Assembly (NCBI GenBank): GCA_965224285.1
Contig: OZ245043.1
Span: 3,286,001 to 3,350,000 of the forward strand
Direction: 5' to 3'
DNA from: JAJCYK01 sp965224285
Lineage (GTDB): Bacteria; Bacteroidota; Bacteroidia; Cytophagales; Cyclobacteriaceae
Length of the DNA stretch: 64,000 bases
This document shows positions 26,333 through 35,383 of the stretch, in pieces. The notes beneath the pieces are model-generated. The model did no database searches, had not been told where the DNA came from, and saw only the letters and a list, made by a program, of their open reading frames with translations. Positions within the stretch are counted from its first letter, which is position 1; every line of letters begins with the position of its first letter. The position numbers and the translations under genes were made by a program.

Positions 26333-27019
26333 ATGAGTAATATACTCGATGTACATAATCTGACAAAATCTTATACCAGCGGCAGCAAGCAACTGACGGT
26401 ACTCGACCGGGTAAGCTTTTCCATTGTTCAAGGTGCTACCTTCGCCATAGTGGGGCCTTCAGGCAGCGGCAAGACTACGCTGTTGGGGTTATGTGCTGGT
26501 TTGGATCAACCTACCAGCGGTCAGATTACCTTAAATGGTATTCAATTGCAGCAACTTACTGAGGACCAACGGGCTTCAGTGCGGAACCGCCATGTGGGCT
26601 TTATTTTTCAAAATTTTCAGTTGATCCCCACGCTTACCGCTTTGGAAAATGTTTTGATTCCTATGGAATTAACCGGCTTGCCTTCACCCAGGCAACATGC
26701 CATGGAATCACTGGAAAAGGTGGGCTTGGCAGATCGATATCATCACTATCCTGCCCAACTATCGGGAGGAGAGCAGCAAAGAGTAAGCCTGGCCAGGGCT
26801 TTCAGCAACAACCCCAGTATCTTGTTTGCCGATGAACCAACCGGTAACCTTGACGAGGAGACCAGCAGTCAGGTGGAAAATCTGCTATTCGACCTCAATG
26901 CTCAAGCCGGAACTACCCTGGTCTTGGTCACCCATGACCTGGAGTTAGCACAGCGTACCCAAAGAGTAATCCGATTGAAAGGAGGCAGGATTGTGGCAGA
27001 TCAACTGAACGTGGCCTAA
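26333..27019 (+). CDS. ABC transporter ATPase (YbbA/LolD type)
   Basis: 228 residues of the MacB/LolD class: Walker A GPSGSGKTT (41-49), Q-loop FIFQNFQLIPTLTALENV, signature LSGGEQQRVSLARAF (about 142-156), Walker B ILFADEPTGNLD (about 163-174) and VTHDLELA. It pairs with the FtsX-type permease four bases downstream. The system is the Bacteroidota version of YbbA-YbbP, a mechanotransmitting transporter of unknown cargo; lipoprotein trafficking is another possibility but the esterase neighbour favours YbbA. Confidence 0.88.
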   Translation: MSNILDVHNLTKSYTSGSKQLTVLDRVSFSIVQGATFAIVGPSGSGKTTLLGLCAGLDQPTSGQITLNGIQLQQLTEDQRASVRNRHVGFIFQNFQLIPTLTALENVLIPMELTGLPSPRQHAMESLEKVGLADRYHHYPAQLSGGEQQRVSLARAFSNNPSILFADEPTGNLDEETSSQVENLLFDLNAQAGTTLVLVTHDLELAQRTQRVIRLKGGRIVADQLNVA

Positions 27020-27023
27020 CGCG

Positions 27024-29561
27024 ATGACTGATCTAAAAAACTTGAACTGGATATTCAAGATGGCTTGGCGGGACAGCCGGCGCAACAGGTCTAGGTTATT
27101 CCTCTTTATTTCCTCCATTATTCTGGGAGTGGCAGCCCTGGTAGCCATACAGACATTTAGCGATAACCTCCAACAGGATATCGAGAAACAAGCTAAGACC
27201 ATCATCGGAGCTGATTTGGTTATGGACAGTAATCGACCGTTCAGTCCTGAAATACTGCAGATCATGGATTCTCTTGGGGGTCAACAAAGCCGGGAGATCA
27301 GCTTTGCTTCTATGGTATATTTCCCTAAAACCCAAGGCACTCGTCTGGTGCAGGTGAGGGCGCTGGAGGGCGATTTTCCTTACTACGGTAAAATAGAGAC
27401 CAATCCAAAAGCGGCCTCGGAAGATTTTCGTAATAAGAGGCGATCTCTGGTAGATCAGACCCTTTTATTGCAATTTGATAGCGAGCCGGGAGATTCTGTG
27501 GGGGTTGGTACCTTAAAATTCCTGATCGCCGGTAGCCTGCACAAAGTACCTGGACAAACTGGTATTACCGCTACGGTGGCGCCTCCGGTTTATATACCCA
27601 TGCAATACCTGGACGAGACTGGTTTGATTAAGAAAGGTAGCCGTATCAGGTACAACCGGTATTTCAGATTTGCCGATGGTACAGATGTTGACGCCATGAT
27701 GGAGCCTCTGGAGGAACGCCTTGATCGTGATAATATAGATTTTGAAACGGTTAGCTCCACCAAGGAAGATCTGGGAAAATCCTTTCGCAACCTCACTAAA
27801 TTTTTAAGTTTTATCGCATTTGCTGCGCTATTGCTGGGATGCATTGGGGTTGCCGGTTCGGTTCATATCTATATAAAGGAAAAATTGGATACTGTAGCAG
27901 TGTTACGATGTGTAGGCTCCAGCGGCTCCCAGGCATTTCGTATCTACCTTTGCCAAATCCTGATCATGGGACTATTAGGATCTTTAATTGGGGCTGCAAT
28001 GGGCAGCATATTACAACTGATACTACCTAAAGTTTTCAGTGATTTTCTCCCCATTGAGGTGAGCTTGTCCATAAGTTGGCCGGCCATATTGAGCGGTATT
28101 TTAATTGGCCTGGTGATCAGTTTGCTCTTTGCTTTGATCCCATTGATCTCCATCCGCAAGGTATCGCCCCTGCAGGTACTGCGCACCAATTTTGAGCCTC
28201 AGAAGTCCAGAGACCCGGCCTTGTATGTTATATATCTGCTAATTGTATGGTTCATTTTCGGGTTCAGTTATTGGCTGGGTATTGGAAGCTGGATTGAAGC
28301 TTTCTATTTTACCCTGGGGCTAATGGTCGCTTTCGCTATCTTAAGCCTAAGCGCCAGGGGAATCATGTGGTTGATTCGTAGGTACTTCCCTTCGCACTGG
28401 AGTTTTATATGGCGTCAGAGCCTGGCCAACCTATACCGGCCGCAAAATCAAACCACCCTGCTGGTAGTGTCCATAGGATTAGGTACGGCATTAATCGCCA
28501 CACTTTACTTCGTCCAGCAATTGTTGATATCACAAGTAGCCTTTTCATCCCGCGGTGATCAACCCAATATGGTTCTTTTTGATATACAATCACAACAAAC
28601 AGCAGAGGTGGCAGCTCTTACTGAAGACTATGATCTACCGCTGATCCAGCAAGTACCCATAGTGACCATGCAACTCATGGAAATCAACGGGCATTCAAAA
28701 CTGGAAGCCATTGAAGATACCACCTTGAATCATCCTACCTGGGCATATAATCGAGAATATCGGGTTACCTATAGGGATCATTTAATTGATTCTGAGACTT
28801 TGGTGGCGGGGGATTGGCTGGGCAGCGCCGACCAATCGGATAGCATATATATTTCAATTGACCGGGGGTATGCTGAAAATATCAATGTAAAATTAGGTGA
28901 TGAGATTCTATTTAATGTGCAAGGCGCTCCGGTTTTAACCCGGGTTGGGAGCTTCAGGGAAATTGAATGGAACCGGGTGCAAACCAATTTTCTGGTAATA
29001 TTCCCCACCGGGGTGCTGGAAGAGGCGCCACAATTCCATGTTATCATGACCAAGGTTCCGTCTACCGGTAAATCTGCAGATTTTCAGAGAACTATGGTAA
29101 AGGCATACCCTAATGTATCGATTATTGATCTCACCTTGATCCTGCAAACAGTTAATGATATTTTGGACAAGGTGGCCTTTGTGATACGGTTTATGGCCCT
29201 ATTCAGCATTTTTACTGGCATTATCGTGCTGATAAGTTCCGTAGTGATCAGCAAATTTCAGCGAATCCGGGAAAGTGTTTTACTGAGAACCCTGGGAGCT
29301 CGCAAGAAGCAGGTAATGGCCATTAATGCCCTGGAATATTTCTTCTTGGGTAGTCTGGCTTCAGCAGTAGGTTTGCTCCTTTCACTTACCTCTACCTGGG
29401 CCCTGGCATATTTTGTTTTCGAAACTCCTTTTATGCCTCCACTCTGGCCCTTGTTGTGGGTTTACCTGGTAATCACCGGGATCACCGTCATGATTGGGCT
29501 TATGAATAGCAGAGGGGTACTCACCAAACCGCCACTGGAAGTGCTTCGTACGGAAGTTTAA
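27024..29561 (+). CDS. FtsX-domain ABC permease (YbbP-like)
   Basis: 845 residues with two FtsX halves. Helix 1 at about 22-42 (LFLFISSIILGVAALVAI), a large extracytoplasmic region, then three helices around 255-380 (FLSFIAFAALLLGCIGVAGSV, LIMGLLGSLIGAAMGS, LSGILIGLVISLLFALIPLISI); two more near 400-440; a second extracytoplasmic region; and a last FtsX triplet around 715-840. The ten-helix plan matches YbbP rather than the four-helix MacB/LolC. KVSPLQVLRT is the conserved coupling segment. It works with the ATPase at 26333 in the inner membrane; substrate unknown. Confidence 0.87.
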   Translation: MTDLKNLNWIFKMAWRDSRRNRSRLFLFISSIILGVAALVAIQTFSDNLQQDIEKQAKTIIGADLVMDSNRPFSPEILQIMDSLGGQQSREISFASMVYFPKTQGTRLVQVRALEGDFPYYGKIETNPKAASEDFRNKRRSLVDQTLLLQFDSEPGDSVGVGTLKFLIAGSLHKVPGQTGITATVAPPVYIPMQYLDETGLIKKGSRIRYNRYFRFADGTDVDAMMEPLEERLDRDNIDFETVSSTKEDLGKSFRNLTKFLSFIAFAALLLGCIGVAGSVHIYIKEKLDTVAVLRCVGSSGSQAFRIYLCQILIMGLLGSLIGAAMGSILQLILPKVFSDFLPIEVSLSISWPAILSGILIGLVISLLFALIPLISIRKVSPLQVLRTNFEPQKSRDPALYVIYLLIVWFIFGFSYWLGIGSWIEAFYFTLGLMVAFAILSLSARGIMWLIRRYFPSHWSFIWRQSLANLYRPQNQTTLLVVSIGLGTALIATLYFVQQLLISQVAFSSRGDQPNMVLFDIQSQQTAEVAALTEDYDLPLIQQVPIVTMQLMEINGHSKLEAIEDTTLNHPTWAYNREYRVTYRDHLIDSETLVAGDWLGSADQSDSIYISIDRGYAENINVKLGDEILFNVQGAPVLTRVGSFREIEWNRVQTNFLVIFPTGVLEEAPQFHVIMTKVPSTGKSADFQRTMVKAYPNVSIIDLTLILQTVNDILDKVAFVIRFMALFSIFTGIIVLISSVVISKFQRIRESVLLRTLGARKKQVMAINALEYFFLGSLASAVGLLLSLTSTWALAYFVFETPFMPPLWPLLWVYLVITGITVMIGLMNSRGVLTKPPLEVLRTEV

Positions 29562-29633
29562 GCCTAACGTATATAAAAGAAAAAGGTTATTTGTTCAATA
29601 GTGGTCATTTTTTGTTGCAATCCGTACAATTTT

Positions 29634-29658
29634 CATATCACCCATTTTGGGTGATATG
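29634..29658. promoter_or_regulatory. Perfect 11-bp inverted repeat
   Basis: Arms CATATCACCCA (29634-29644) and TGGGTGATATG (29648-29658) around TTT. No T-tract follows, so it looks more like an operator than a terminator. It lies between the permease gene and the small secreted protein gene, about 110 bases before the latter's start. The centre ACCCATTTTGGGT also occurs just after the cyclase gene near 7412-7424. Confidence 0.5.
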
Positions 29659-29770
29659 CTTCATAAGCATCTGATAAACAAATAGTTGAATATGCTCTCT
29701 TTTCTTGGTATCAATTTTGGCCTTTGGAGGATACCATTAAGAAACAAATAATAATTAAACCTCATTTACA

Positions 29771-30199
29771 ATGAATTACATGACCAAAAGTGTGAGAATG
29801 TTTTCCATGGCCCTGGCCGCACTTTTCCTAAGCGTGGGAACGTACGCCGGCAACAAGTCGACCGTAAACAATAAGACTGCAGAAAAAGCCCGTCAGGCTG
29901 TTGAAGAAGCTGCTCCCGATGATTGGTATACTTATGCTCATTCTGCTGAACGCTGCATTCGCAAGAAAGTCAATCTAAAGGAAGCTAAGTCGTGGTTGGA
30001 TAAATCAATACAAATAAAAGAAACCCCGTACAATCTGGCGGTTATGGGTGATTATTTTCAGAAAAATAACCTTCCGGAAAAAGCTTTGGAATACTATGTC
30101 AAGAGCTTGAGAGTAGGCTTACAAGATGATATCAATTATTCGGATCCCGCAACCCATGAAAAAATGATGAAAGTGCGGAACGCCCTGCTAAAATCTTAG
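29771..30199 (+). CDS. Small secreted TPR-like protein
   Basis: 142 residues. Signal peptide 1-26 (MALAALFLSVGTYAG). The mature part is helical with pairs of helices in TPR style: DDWYTYAHSAERCIRKKVNLKEAKSWLDKSI and TPYNLAVMGDYFQKNNLPEKALEYYVKSL. Two to three repeats are too few for a full superhelix, so it probably binds a peptide or partner in the periplasm. A long leader with a palindrome lies upstream and a terminator downstream, so it is a single-gene unit. No named family. Confidence 0.6.
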   Translation: MNYMTKSVRMFSMALAALFLSVGTYAGNKSTVNNKTAEKARQAVEEAAPDDWYTYAHSAERCIRKKVNLKEAKSWLDKSIQIKETPYNLAVMGDYFQKNNLPEKALEYYVKSLRVGLQDDINYSDPATHEKMMKVRNALLKS

Positions 30200-30225
30200 T
30201 AACCATTTATTATTACCAGTTGGAT

Positions 30226-30253
30226 AAAGGCTCTCTTAGGAGAGTCTTTTTTT
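30226..30253 (+). terminator. Rho-independent terminator
   Basis: GGCTCTC, loop TTAG, GAGAGTC (one G-T pair), flanked by AAA and a run of seven T. It is 27 bases after the stop of the small TPR-like gene. Confidence 0.85.
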
Positions 30254-30301
30254 GTTTTCAACTGCTAAGTGAACGGCAATTCCTAACTTTAATGTAACCA
30301 A

Positions 30302-31498
30302 ATGATTATGGCTGAGATAGGACAGAATGAGTTAACACAAATCAGAAATGACACCCCGGGAGTGGACCAGGTAATCCATTTTAATAATGCCGGGGCGGCC
30401 TTAATGCCAGAAACAGTATTTCGTGCCATGATGTGGTATCTGGAACACGAGCTAAATTTTGGTGGGTACGAAACGGCAGAGAAATTTAGGGGAGAGTTAT
30501 CGAGAGTTTATGGTGCTCTGTCGCGTTTTCTTAGTTGCGATCCTAATGAAATAGCCCTGATGGAAAATGCTACAGTAGCCTGGCAGCAAGCTTTTCTTTC
30601 GCTTCCCTGGTCCAAGGGAGATATTATTCTGACCTCCAAATCGGAATACGCCAGTAATTATATCGCCTTTTTGCAATTAAAAAAACGTCTGGGGGTATCC
30701 ATCCGTACTATCCCCAACGATAAATTTGGGCAGGTGGATGTAGATGCACTGGCGGAAATGATTGATCCAAAAGTAAAACTTATTGCTATTACCCACATAC
30801 CTACCAATGGAGGCCTGGTAAACCCGGCGGTGGCTGTGGGTAAGGCAGCAAGAGCACAAGGCATTTGGTATTTGTTGGATGCTTGTCAGTCGGTGGGCCA
30901 AATGCCGTTGAATGTAAAAGAAATTGGATGTGACTTCCTATCGGCAACCAGCAGGAAATTTATCCGCGGTCCTCGAGGTGTGGGATTCCTATATGTCAAT
31001 CAAAGAAAACTGTCCCAGTTAGAACCCCAAACGTTGGATCTGCACGGAGCGAATTGGGAGTCCGCTCAGCACTACTCCATACGGGAGGATGCTCGCAGGT
31101 TTGAAAATTGGGAAAACAACCTGGCTGGTGTAGTAGGACTTACCAGGGCTTTAGACTATGCCATGGACATTGGTATGGGCCGTATATGGCAGAGAATCCG
31201 CTACCTAAGTAAGTATTTGCGCCAGGCATTGGATGATTTTGAGAGGCTGGAAGTTCACGATTTAGGGACTGTAAAATGTGGCATTGTAAGCATTGGTGGG
31301 GAGATAGATGCAGAACTGTTAAAAAGGGAGTTAGTCAAAGCCGGAGTAAATGTGTCGGTCATCCAGCCTTCCGGTACACTGCTGGATATGAAAGACCGTA
31401 ACCTGAATGCCATGATCCGGGCTTCGGTTCACTACTATAACACCGAGGAGGAGATCGATGAATTTATAAGGGTGCTAAAGAATTTGGGATATCGTTAG
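30302..31498 (+). CDS. Class V aminotransferase (cysteine-desulfurase/lyase fold)
   Basis: 398 residues of PLP fold type I. Key residues: D193 and Q196 in LLDACQSVGQMP, H165 in AITHIPTNGG, and K219 in SATSRKFIRGPRG forming the Schiff base. The substrate-activating Cys loop of SufS is not evident, so a simple Cys desulfurase is doubtful; it resembles isopenicillin-N epimerase-like and selenocysteine-lyase-like members. Two ATGs (30302, 30308) are possible starts. Cytosolic. No neighbouring Suf or Isc genes. Confidence 0.82.
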   Translation: MIMAEIGQNELTQIRNDTPGVDQVIHFNNAGAALMPETVFRAMMWYLEHELNFGGYETAEKFRGELSRVYGALSRFLSCDPNEIALMENATVAWQQAFLSLPWSKGDIILTSKSEYASNYIAFLQLKKRLGVSIRTIPNDKFGQVDVDALAEMIDPKVKLIAITHIPTNGGLVNPAVAVGKAARAQGIWYLLDACQSVGQMPLNVKEIGCDFLSATSRKFIRGPRGVGFLYVNQRKLSQLEPQTLDLHGANWESAQHYSIREDARRFENWENNLAGVVGLTRALDYAMDIGMGRIWQRIRYLSKYLRQALDDFERLEVHDLGTVKCGIVSIGGEIDAELLKRELVKAGVNVSVIQPSGTLLDMKDRNLNAMIRASVHYYNTEEEIDEFIRVLKNLGYR

Positions 31499-31600
31499 GG
31501 AATTATCTACTTGGCCTGATGGGGTGTCGCGGGTTGACTTAAGCCAATGACAGTTTGCTATGTTGGTCCAGGATTACGATCTTGATAGAAACATGATCAA

Positions 31601-33202
31601 ATGAAAAGACGGAAATTCCTGAAAAACGGAACGCTGGCGGCCCTGATCACATCCCTATGGGGCGGCTGCCAACCTACCAATGATCCCACTACGGCCTCAG
31701 CCAGTGATGAAGTCCTGGACTTTGAGCTGTCAGAGGTTACAGTAGCTCAATTAAAGAAAAGAATAAAAGATGGCTCATTGAGTGCTTCCTCCATCACCCG
31801 CCAGTATCTGGATCGTATAAAGCAAGTAGACCCTAAGTTGAATGCTGTAATTGAGGTGAATTCACAAGCCTTGGAGATCGCACAGTCACTTGATAGCAGG
31901 TCCGAAAACAAAGGCCCGCTTCATGGTATCCCGATATTAGTCAAGGACAATATCAATACCGGGGATTCTATGATGACCTCTGCTGGCGCGTTGGCCCTCA
32001 TGGGCAACAAGGCTTCTGAGGACGCCTTTATTATAAAGCAGCTTAGGGCATCTGGAGCGGTATTACTTGGCAAAACAAACTTGAGTGAGTGGGCCAATTT
32101 TAGGTCGGAGCGATCCAGCAGCGGTTGGAGCGGCAGGGGTAGGCAGACTCGAAATCCATATGCTCTGGATCGCAATCCCTGTGGCTCAAGCTCAGGTAGT
32201 GGTGCTGCAGTTTCCGCCAATTTATGCGCTATAGCCATTGGAACAGAAACTAATGGCTCCATAGTCTGCCCCTCTTCCGCTAATGGAGTAGTGGGCATAA
32301 AGCCCACCGTAGGGCTTTGGAGCAGAAGTGGTATTATACCTATTAGCCATACACAGGATACTGCCGGACCAATGGCACGAACAGTTGCAGATGCCACGGC
32401 CTTGCTGGGGCCGCTTACCGGTATAGATCCTGAGGATCCAAGGACAGCGGAAAGTGAAGGCAGATCTTATCAGGACTATACCCAATTTCTGCGGCACGAT
32501 GGTTTACAGGGACGGCGTATTGGTGTGCTGCGCAGTACCCTAGGATTTCATGAAAAGGTAGATCAGATTATGGAATCAGCTCTGGAATTATTGAAGCAGC
32601 AGGGGGCTGAGATTGTAGACCCCATCGAGATACAGACCGGACAGGAATACGGCCAGGCCGGTTACCAGGTACTGCTTTATGAATTCAAGCATGGATTAAA
32701 TCGTTATTTACAAGCGGCAGGATTAGATGGCATTGGTGACCTGCAAGACATTATCGAATTTAATCAAACCAATCAAGACCGCTCAATGCCCTATTTTCAA
32801 CAGGAAATACTTTTAGCCAGTCAGGAAAAGGGAGGCCTGGATGAACCCGAGTATAGATCTGCCCTGGAGAAAATATTGCGGATGTCCAGAGAAGAAGGCA
32901 TTGATGCTGCGCTTCAAAAGCACCAGCTTGACGCTATCGTGGCGCCCACCGGCGGTCCCGCTTGGCCGATTGACGTAATAAATGGCGACCATTTTGGCGG
33001 GGGGAGTTCCTCATTAGCGGCCAGAGCGGGATATCCCAACATAACAGTTCCCGCAGGTTATGTCCACGGATTGCCAGTAGGTATCAGCATGTTTTCAACG
33101 GCTTTTCAGGAACCGGACTTAATTGCTATGGCTTACGCTTTCGAGCAGGCAAGAGGCCCCAGGGAAGTGCCTCAAATGCTATCTAGCCTGGAATTACCTT
33201 AA
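31601..33202 (+). CDS. Exported amidase-signature family hydrolase
   Basis: 533 residues. Ser-cisSer-Lys triad: K115 in GIPILVKDNINT, cis-Ser196 in NPCGSSSGSGAAVSA and nucleophile Ser220 in TETNGSIVCPSS. The N-terminus has an Arg-Arg pair (MKRRKFLKNG), a hydrophobic stretch and WGGC with Cys23: a possible Tat-dependent lipoprotein. Resembles exported amidases annotated as peptide amidase or GatA-like; it is not part of GatCAB here. It cleaves an amide, perhaps of peptides or cell-wall fragments, outside the cytoplasm. Confidence 0.88.
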   Translation: MKRRKFLKNGTLAALITSLWGGCQPTNDPTTASASDEVLDFELSEVTVAQLKKRIKDGSLSASSITRQYLDRIKQVDPKLNAVIEVNSQALEIAQSLDSRSENKGPLHGIPILVKDNINTGDSMMTSAGALALMGNKASEDAFIIKQLRASGAVLLGKTNLSEWANFRSERSSSGWSGRGRQTRNPYALDRNPCGSSSGSGAAVSANLCAIAIGTETNGSIVCPSSANGVVGIKPTVGLWSRSGIIPISHTQDTAGPMARTVADATALLGPLTGIDPEDPRTAESEGRSYQDYTQFLRHDGLQGRRIGVLRSTLGFHEKVDQIMESALELLKQQGAEIVDPIEIQTGQEYGQAGYQVLLYEFKHGLNRYLQAAGLDGIGDLQDIIEFNQTNQDRSMPYFQQEILLASQEKGGLDEPEYRSALEKILRMSREEGIDAALQKHQLDAIVAPTGGPAWPIDVINGDHFGGGSSSLAARAGYPNITVPAGYVHGLPVGISMFSTAFQEPDLIAMAYAFEQARGPREVPQMLSSLELP

Positions 33203-33211
33203 TGTCGAAGT

Positions 33212-33709
33212 TTAATCAGCTGAGAAAGCAGCGCTTTGACCGTTTAATAGCTTCCAACCGCTGGATCGTTTAATCACCAAACCTGTTTCAACCAGCATCA
33301 CCTTACTGGTACGGCTACTGGTGTCGGTAGTGATGCTGGATATTATTCCGTAAAATTGTGCCAGATCCCGTCGAAGGGGCTGTATCATTAAAGTATCCCA
33401 GGTTAGTGACATGTGGGCTATTCCAGGATCATTTTGTAGAAGTATATAGGCCACACTATCATAACTCAGAGCAGATTGATATCCGGGAGGGACCCAAAAA
33501 AATTCCGCAGATTGATCCAGGTAGTCGAACTCGGCTTCCAATCCTCCTTCTTCAATGGCCTGATGATATTCTTTCAACATGAAGCGTACCTCCCGCTTAA
33601 TATCATCATCCTGGTACTCCTCATTTACCGAACATGATGTCCCTTGGCAGCAGCATATCACTGCCAACACCAATTTAATAACAACTGAAAACTTCGGATA
33701 ACTGGTCAT
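33212..33709 (-). CDS. Exported NTF2-like (SnoaL/DUF4440-type) protein
   Basis: 165 residues. Signal with Cys-rich end (CCCQGTSC), possibly a lipoprotein. The mature part has the cone-shaped alpha+beta pattern of NTF2-like proteins: helix EVRFMLKEYHQAIEEGGLEAEFDYLDQSAEFFWVPPGY, then beta strands ending with TGLVIKRSSGWKLLNGQ. Such domains serve as small enzymes or binding modules; no catalytic dyad is obvious. It is convergent with the amidase gene, ending 10 bases from it. Confidence 0.6.
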   Translation of the reverse strand: MTSYPKFSVVIKLVLAVICCCQGTSCSVNEEYQDDDIKREVRFMLKEYHQAIEEGGLEAEFDYLDQSAEFFWVPPGYQSALSYDSVAYILLQNDPGIAHMSLTWDTLMIQPLRRDLAQFYGIISSITTDTSSRTSKVMLVETGLVIKRSSGWKLLNGQSAAFSAD

Positions 33710-33775
33710 AAGCTGAAATTAAGTACAGACTTTTAAGTAGAACAAAACCCTAAATTTCCATTTTCCCCGGCCACC

Positions 33776-33790
33776 GATATCCGGGATATC
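33776..33790. promoter_or_regulatory. Palindrome in divergent promoter region
   Basis: GATATCC (33776-33782), one central G, GGATATC (33784-33790): a perfect seven-bp inverted repeat in the 134-bp gap between the divergent NTF2-like and LamG-like genes. Suited to a dimeric regulator. Confidence 0.4.
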
Positions 33791-33843
33791 CAAATCTGTT
33801 GAATTAGGATTTAAATTTCTTTATTATGGACTGATAATATGGG

Positions 33844-34524
33844 ATGAATAAGATAACTGCATTTTTATTGGTGATCAACACCCTGGGTATAGTTTATATC
33901 AAAGCCCAAGATTATCCTCTGGTGTATGAAAATGATTTTGAAGCTGATTCAAGTTTAAGGGAATTTGAATTTAGCGATCCAGCGGCCTGGAAAATTTCCG
34001 AAGGACAAACGAAAAGCCTGGAACTATTCCAACCAAGCGAATATCATCCCCCGGTGCGCTCGCCATATAATATTGCGGTATTGAAAGCGATGAAATTGCG
34101 AAGTTTTATCATGGATGTAGATCTCAAACAAACTGGTAAAGAATACGGGCACCGTGATATGTGTCTGTTTTTTGGAATGAAAGATCCCGGTAATTTTTAT
34201 TATGTGCATATGGCATCAGCTGCAGATGAGCATGCTCATAATGTATTCATTGTGAACGACCAACCCCGCGCGAATATCGATGCCCAAACCACAAACGGTA
34301 TTGATTGGGGAAATGGATGGAATAAAATCCGGTTAAAGAGGGACGTAGAAAACGGAATTATTCAGGTATACTTTAACGACATGACTACCCCTATTATGGT
34401 GGCTAATGATATTCACTTCCTAAGCGGTTATGTTGGTTTTGGCTCATTTGACGACACTGGAATGGTTGATAATATCAAGATCTGGGGACAAGTTGAACCA
34501 GTAAAATCAGGATTTTTCCGGTAG
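33844..34524 (+). CDS. Secreted jelly-roll (LamG/DUF1080-like) protein
   Basis: 226 residues. Signal peptide about 1-21 (INTLGIVYIKAQ). The rest reads as a concanavalin-like beta-sandwich: YENDFEADSSLREFEF at the front, RSFIMDVDLKQTGKEYGHRDMCLFFGMKDPGNFYYVHMA in the middle, and GWNKIRLKRDVENGIIQVYFNDM...GYVGFGSFDDTGMVDNIKIWG at the end, typical of 3-keto-disaccharide-hydrolase/DUF1080 relatives. Probably binds or cleaves a saccharide outside the cell; no catalytic residues can be assigned. It is 16 bases ahead of the methyltransferase gene. Confidence 0.6.
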   Translation: MNKITAFLLVINTLGIVYIKAQDYPLVYENDFEADSSLREFEFSDPAAWKISEGQTKSLELFQPSEYHPPVRSPYNIAVLKAMKLRSFIMDVDLKQTGKEYGHRDMCLFFGMKDPGNFYYVHMASAADEHAHNVFIVNDQPRANIDAQTTNGIDWGNGWNKIRLKRDVENGIIQVYFNDMTTPIMVANDIHFLSGYVGFGSFDDTGMVDNIKIWGQVEPVKSGFFR

Positions 34525-34540
34525 AAGATTATGGGAATCA

Positions 34541-35365
34541 ATGACTTTACCTGATAAAATAATTTCCCAGTATTCACGGAAACATCTCTATTCCAAAATA
34601 ATTGACGGCCTGCTCAAGGCTGGGAAAGACCTGGATACCATAAAACCGGAAGACCTGTGGCCGGTTGATCAGTTTCACGTAGGAGGAGCTGAAAGTAGTA
34701 TTAAACTAGCGGACCAAGTACCTCTTCAAGCAGGGCAAACCTGGCTGGATGCAGGATGTGGTATTGGTGGAGTGTGCCGGATGCTGGCAGGACGCCACGG
34801 AATTAAAGTTACCGGTGTTGATTTGACTCCTGAATACATAGATACGGCAAAGGAATTGACAGACCTGGTAGGGATGTCAAACCAGATCCAGTACGAACTA
34901 GCCAATGCCCTTGATCTTCCTTACCAGGATCAGGTGTTTGATGGAATCTGGACCCAGCATGTTCAGATGAATCTCAAATCCAAGCAGAATTTCTATAATG
35001 AATTGAATCGAGTATTAAAACCAGGAGGGTATCTGGTTTATCACGATCTCTTTCAGGGTAGAAATCCCGATTTGACATATCCTACCCCATGGTCAGATGA
35101 TGGCAGTATCAGTTATTTGGTGGAGCATGTAAGAATTCAATCAATCCTCCATCAATTCGAATTAAAATACCTGTACCAACAACAAGAAACTTCAACCGCC
35201 ATAACATTTTTCGAGAAGAAGCTCGATACAAATCTCCGGGAACATCAACCGGAATTGGGATTACACTTACTTATGGGATCGGCTACCCTAGTCAAGTTAT
35301 GGAATGTGATGGAAAACTTAAAGAATGGTTCCCTGGAGGTATACCAGGCAGTACTCCAGAAGTAA
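34541..35365 (+). CDS. Class I SAM-dependent methyltransferase
   Basis: 274 residues. SAM-binding motif I WLDAGCGIGGVCRML (about 68-82), acidic ribose contact VTGVDLTPEYI, motif II-III ANALDLPYQDQVFDGIWTQHV and LKPGGYLVYHDLF. The N-terminal segment (DLWPVDQFHVGGAESSIKLA) and overall plan resemble glycine/sarcosine/dimethylglycine N-methyltransferases and related small-molecule methyltransferases. Target not certain. Downstream of the jelly-roll protein gene in the same direction but functionally unlinked as far as can be seen. Confidence 0.8.
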   Translation: MTLPDKIISQYSRKHLYSKIIDGLLKAGKDLDTIKPEDLWPVDQFHVGGAESSIKLADQVPLQAGQTWLDAGCGIGGVCRMLAGRHGIKVTGVDLTPEYIDTAKELTDLVGMSNQIQYELANALDLPYQDQVFDGIWTQHVQMNLKSKQNFYNELNRVLKPGGYLVYHDLFQGRNPDLTYPTPWSDDGSISYLVEHVRIQSILHQFELKYLYQQQETSTAITFFEKKLDTNLREHQPELGLHLLMGSATLVKLWNVMENLKNGSLEVYQAVLQK

Positions 35366-35383
35366 TACCGGCTTCAGGGTAGT

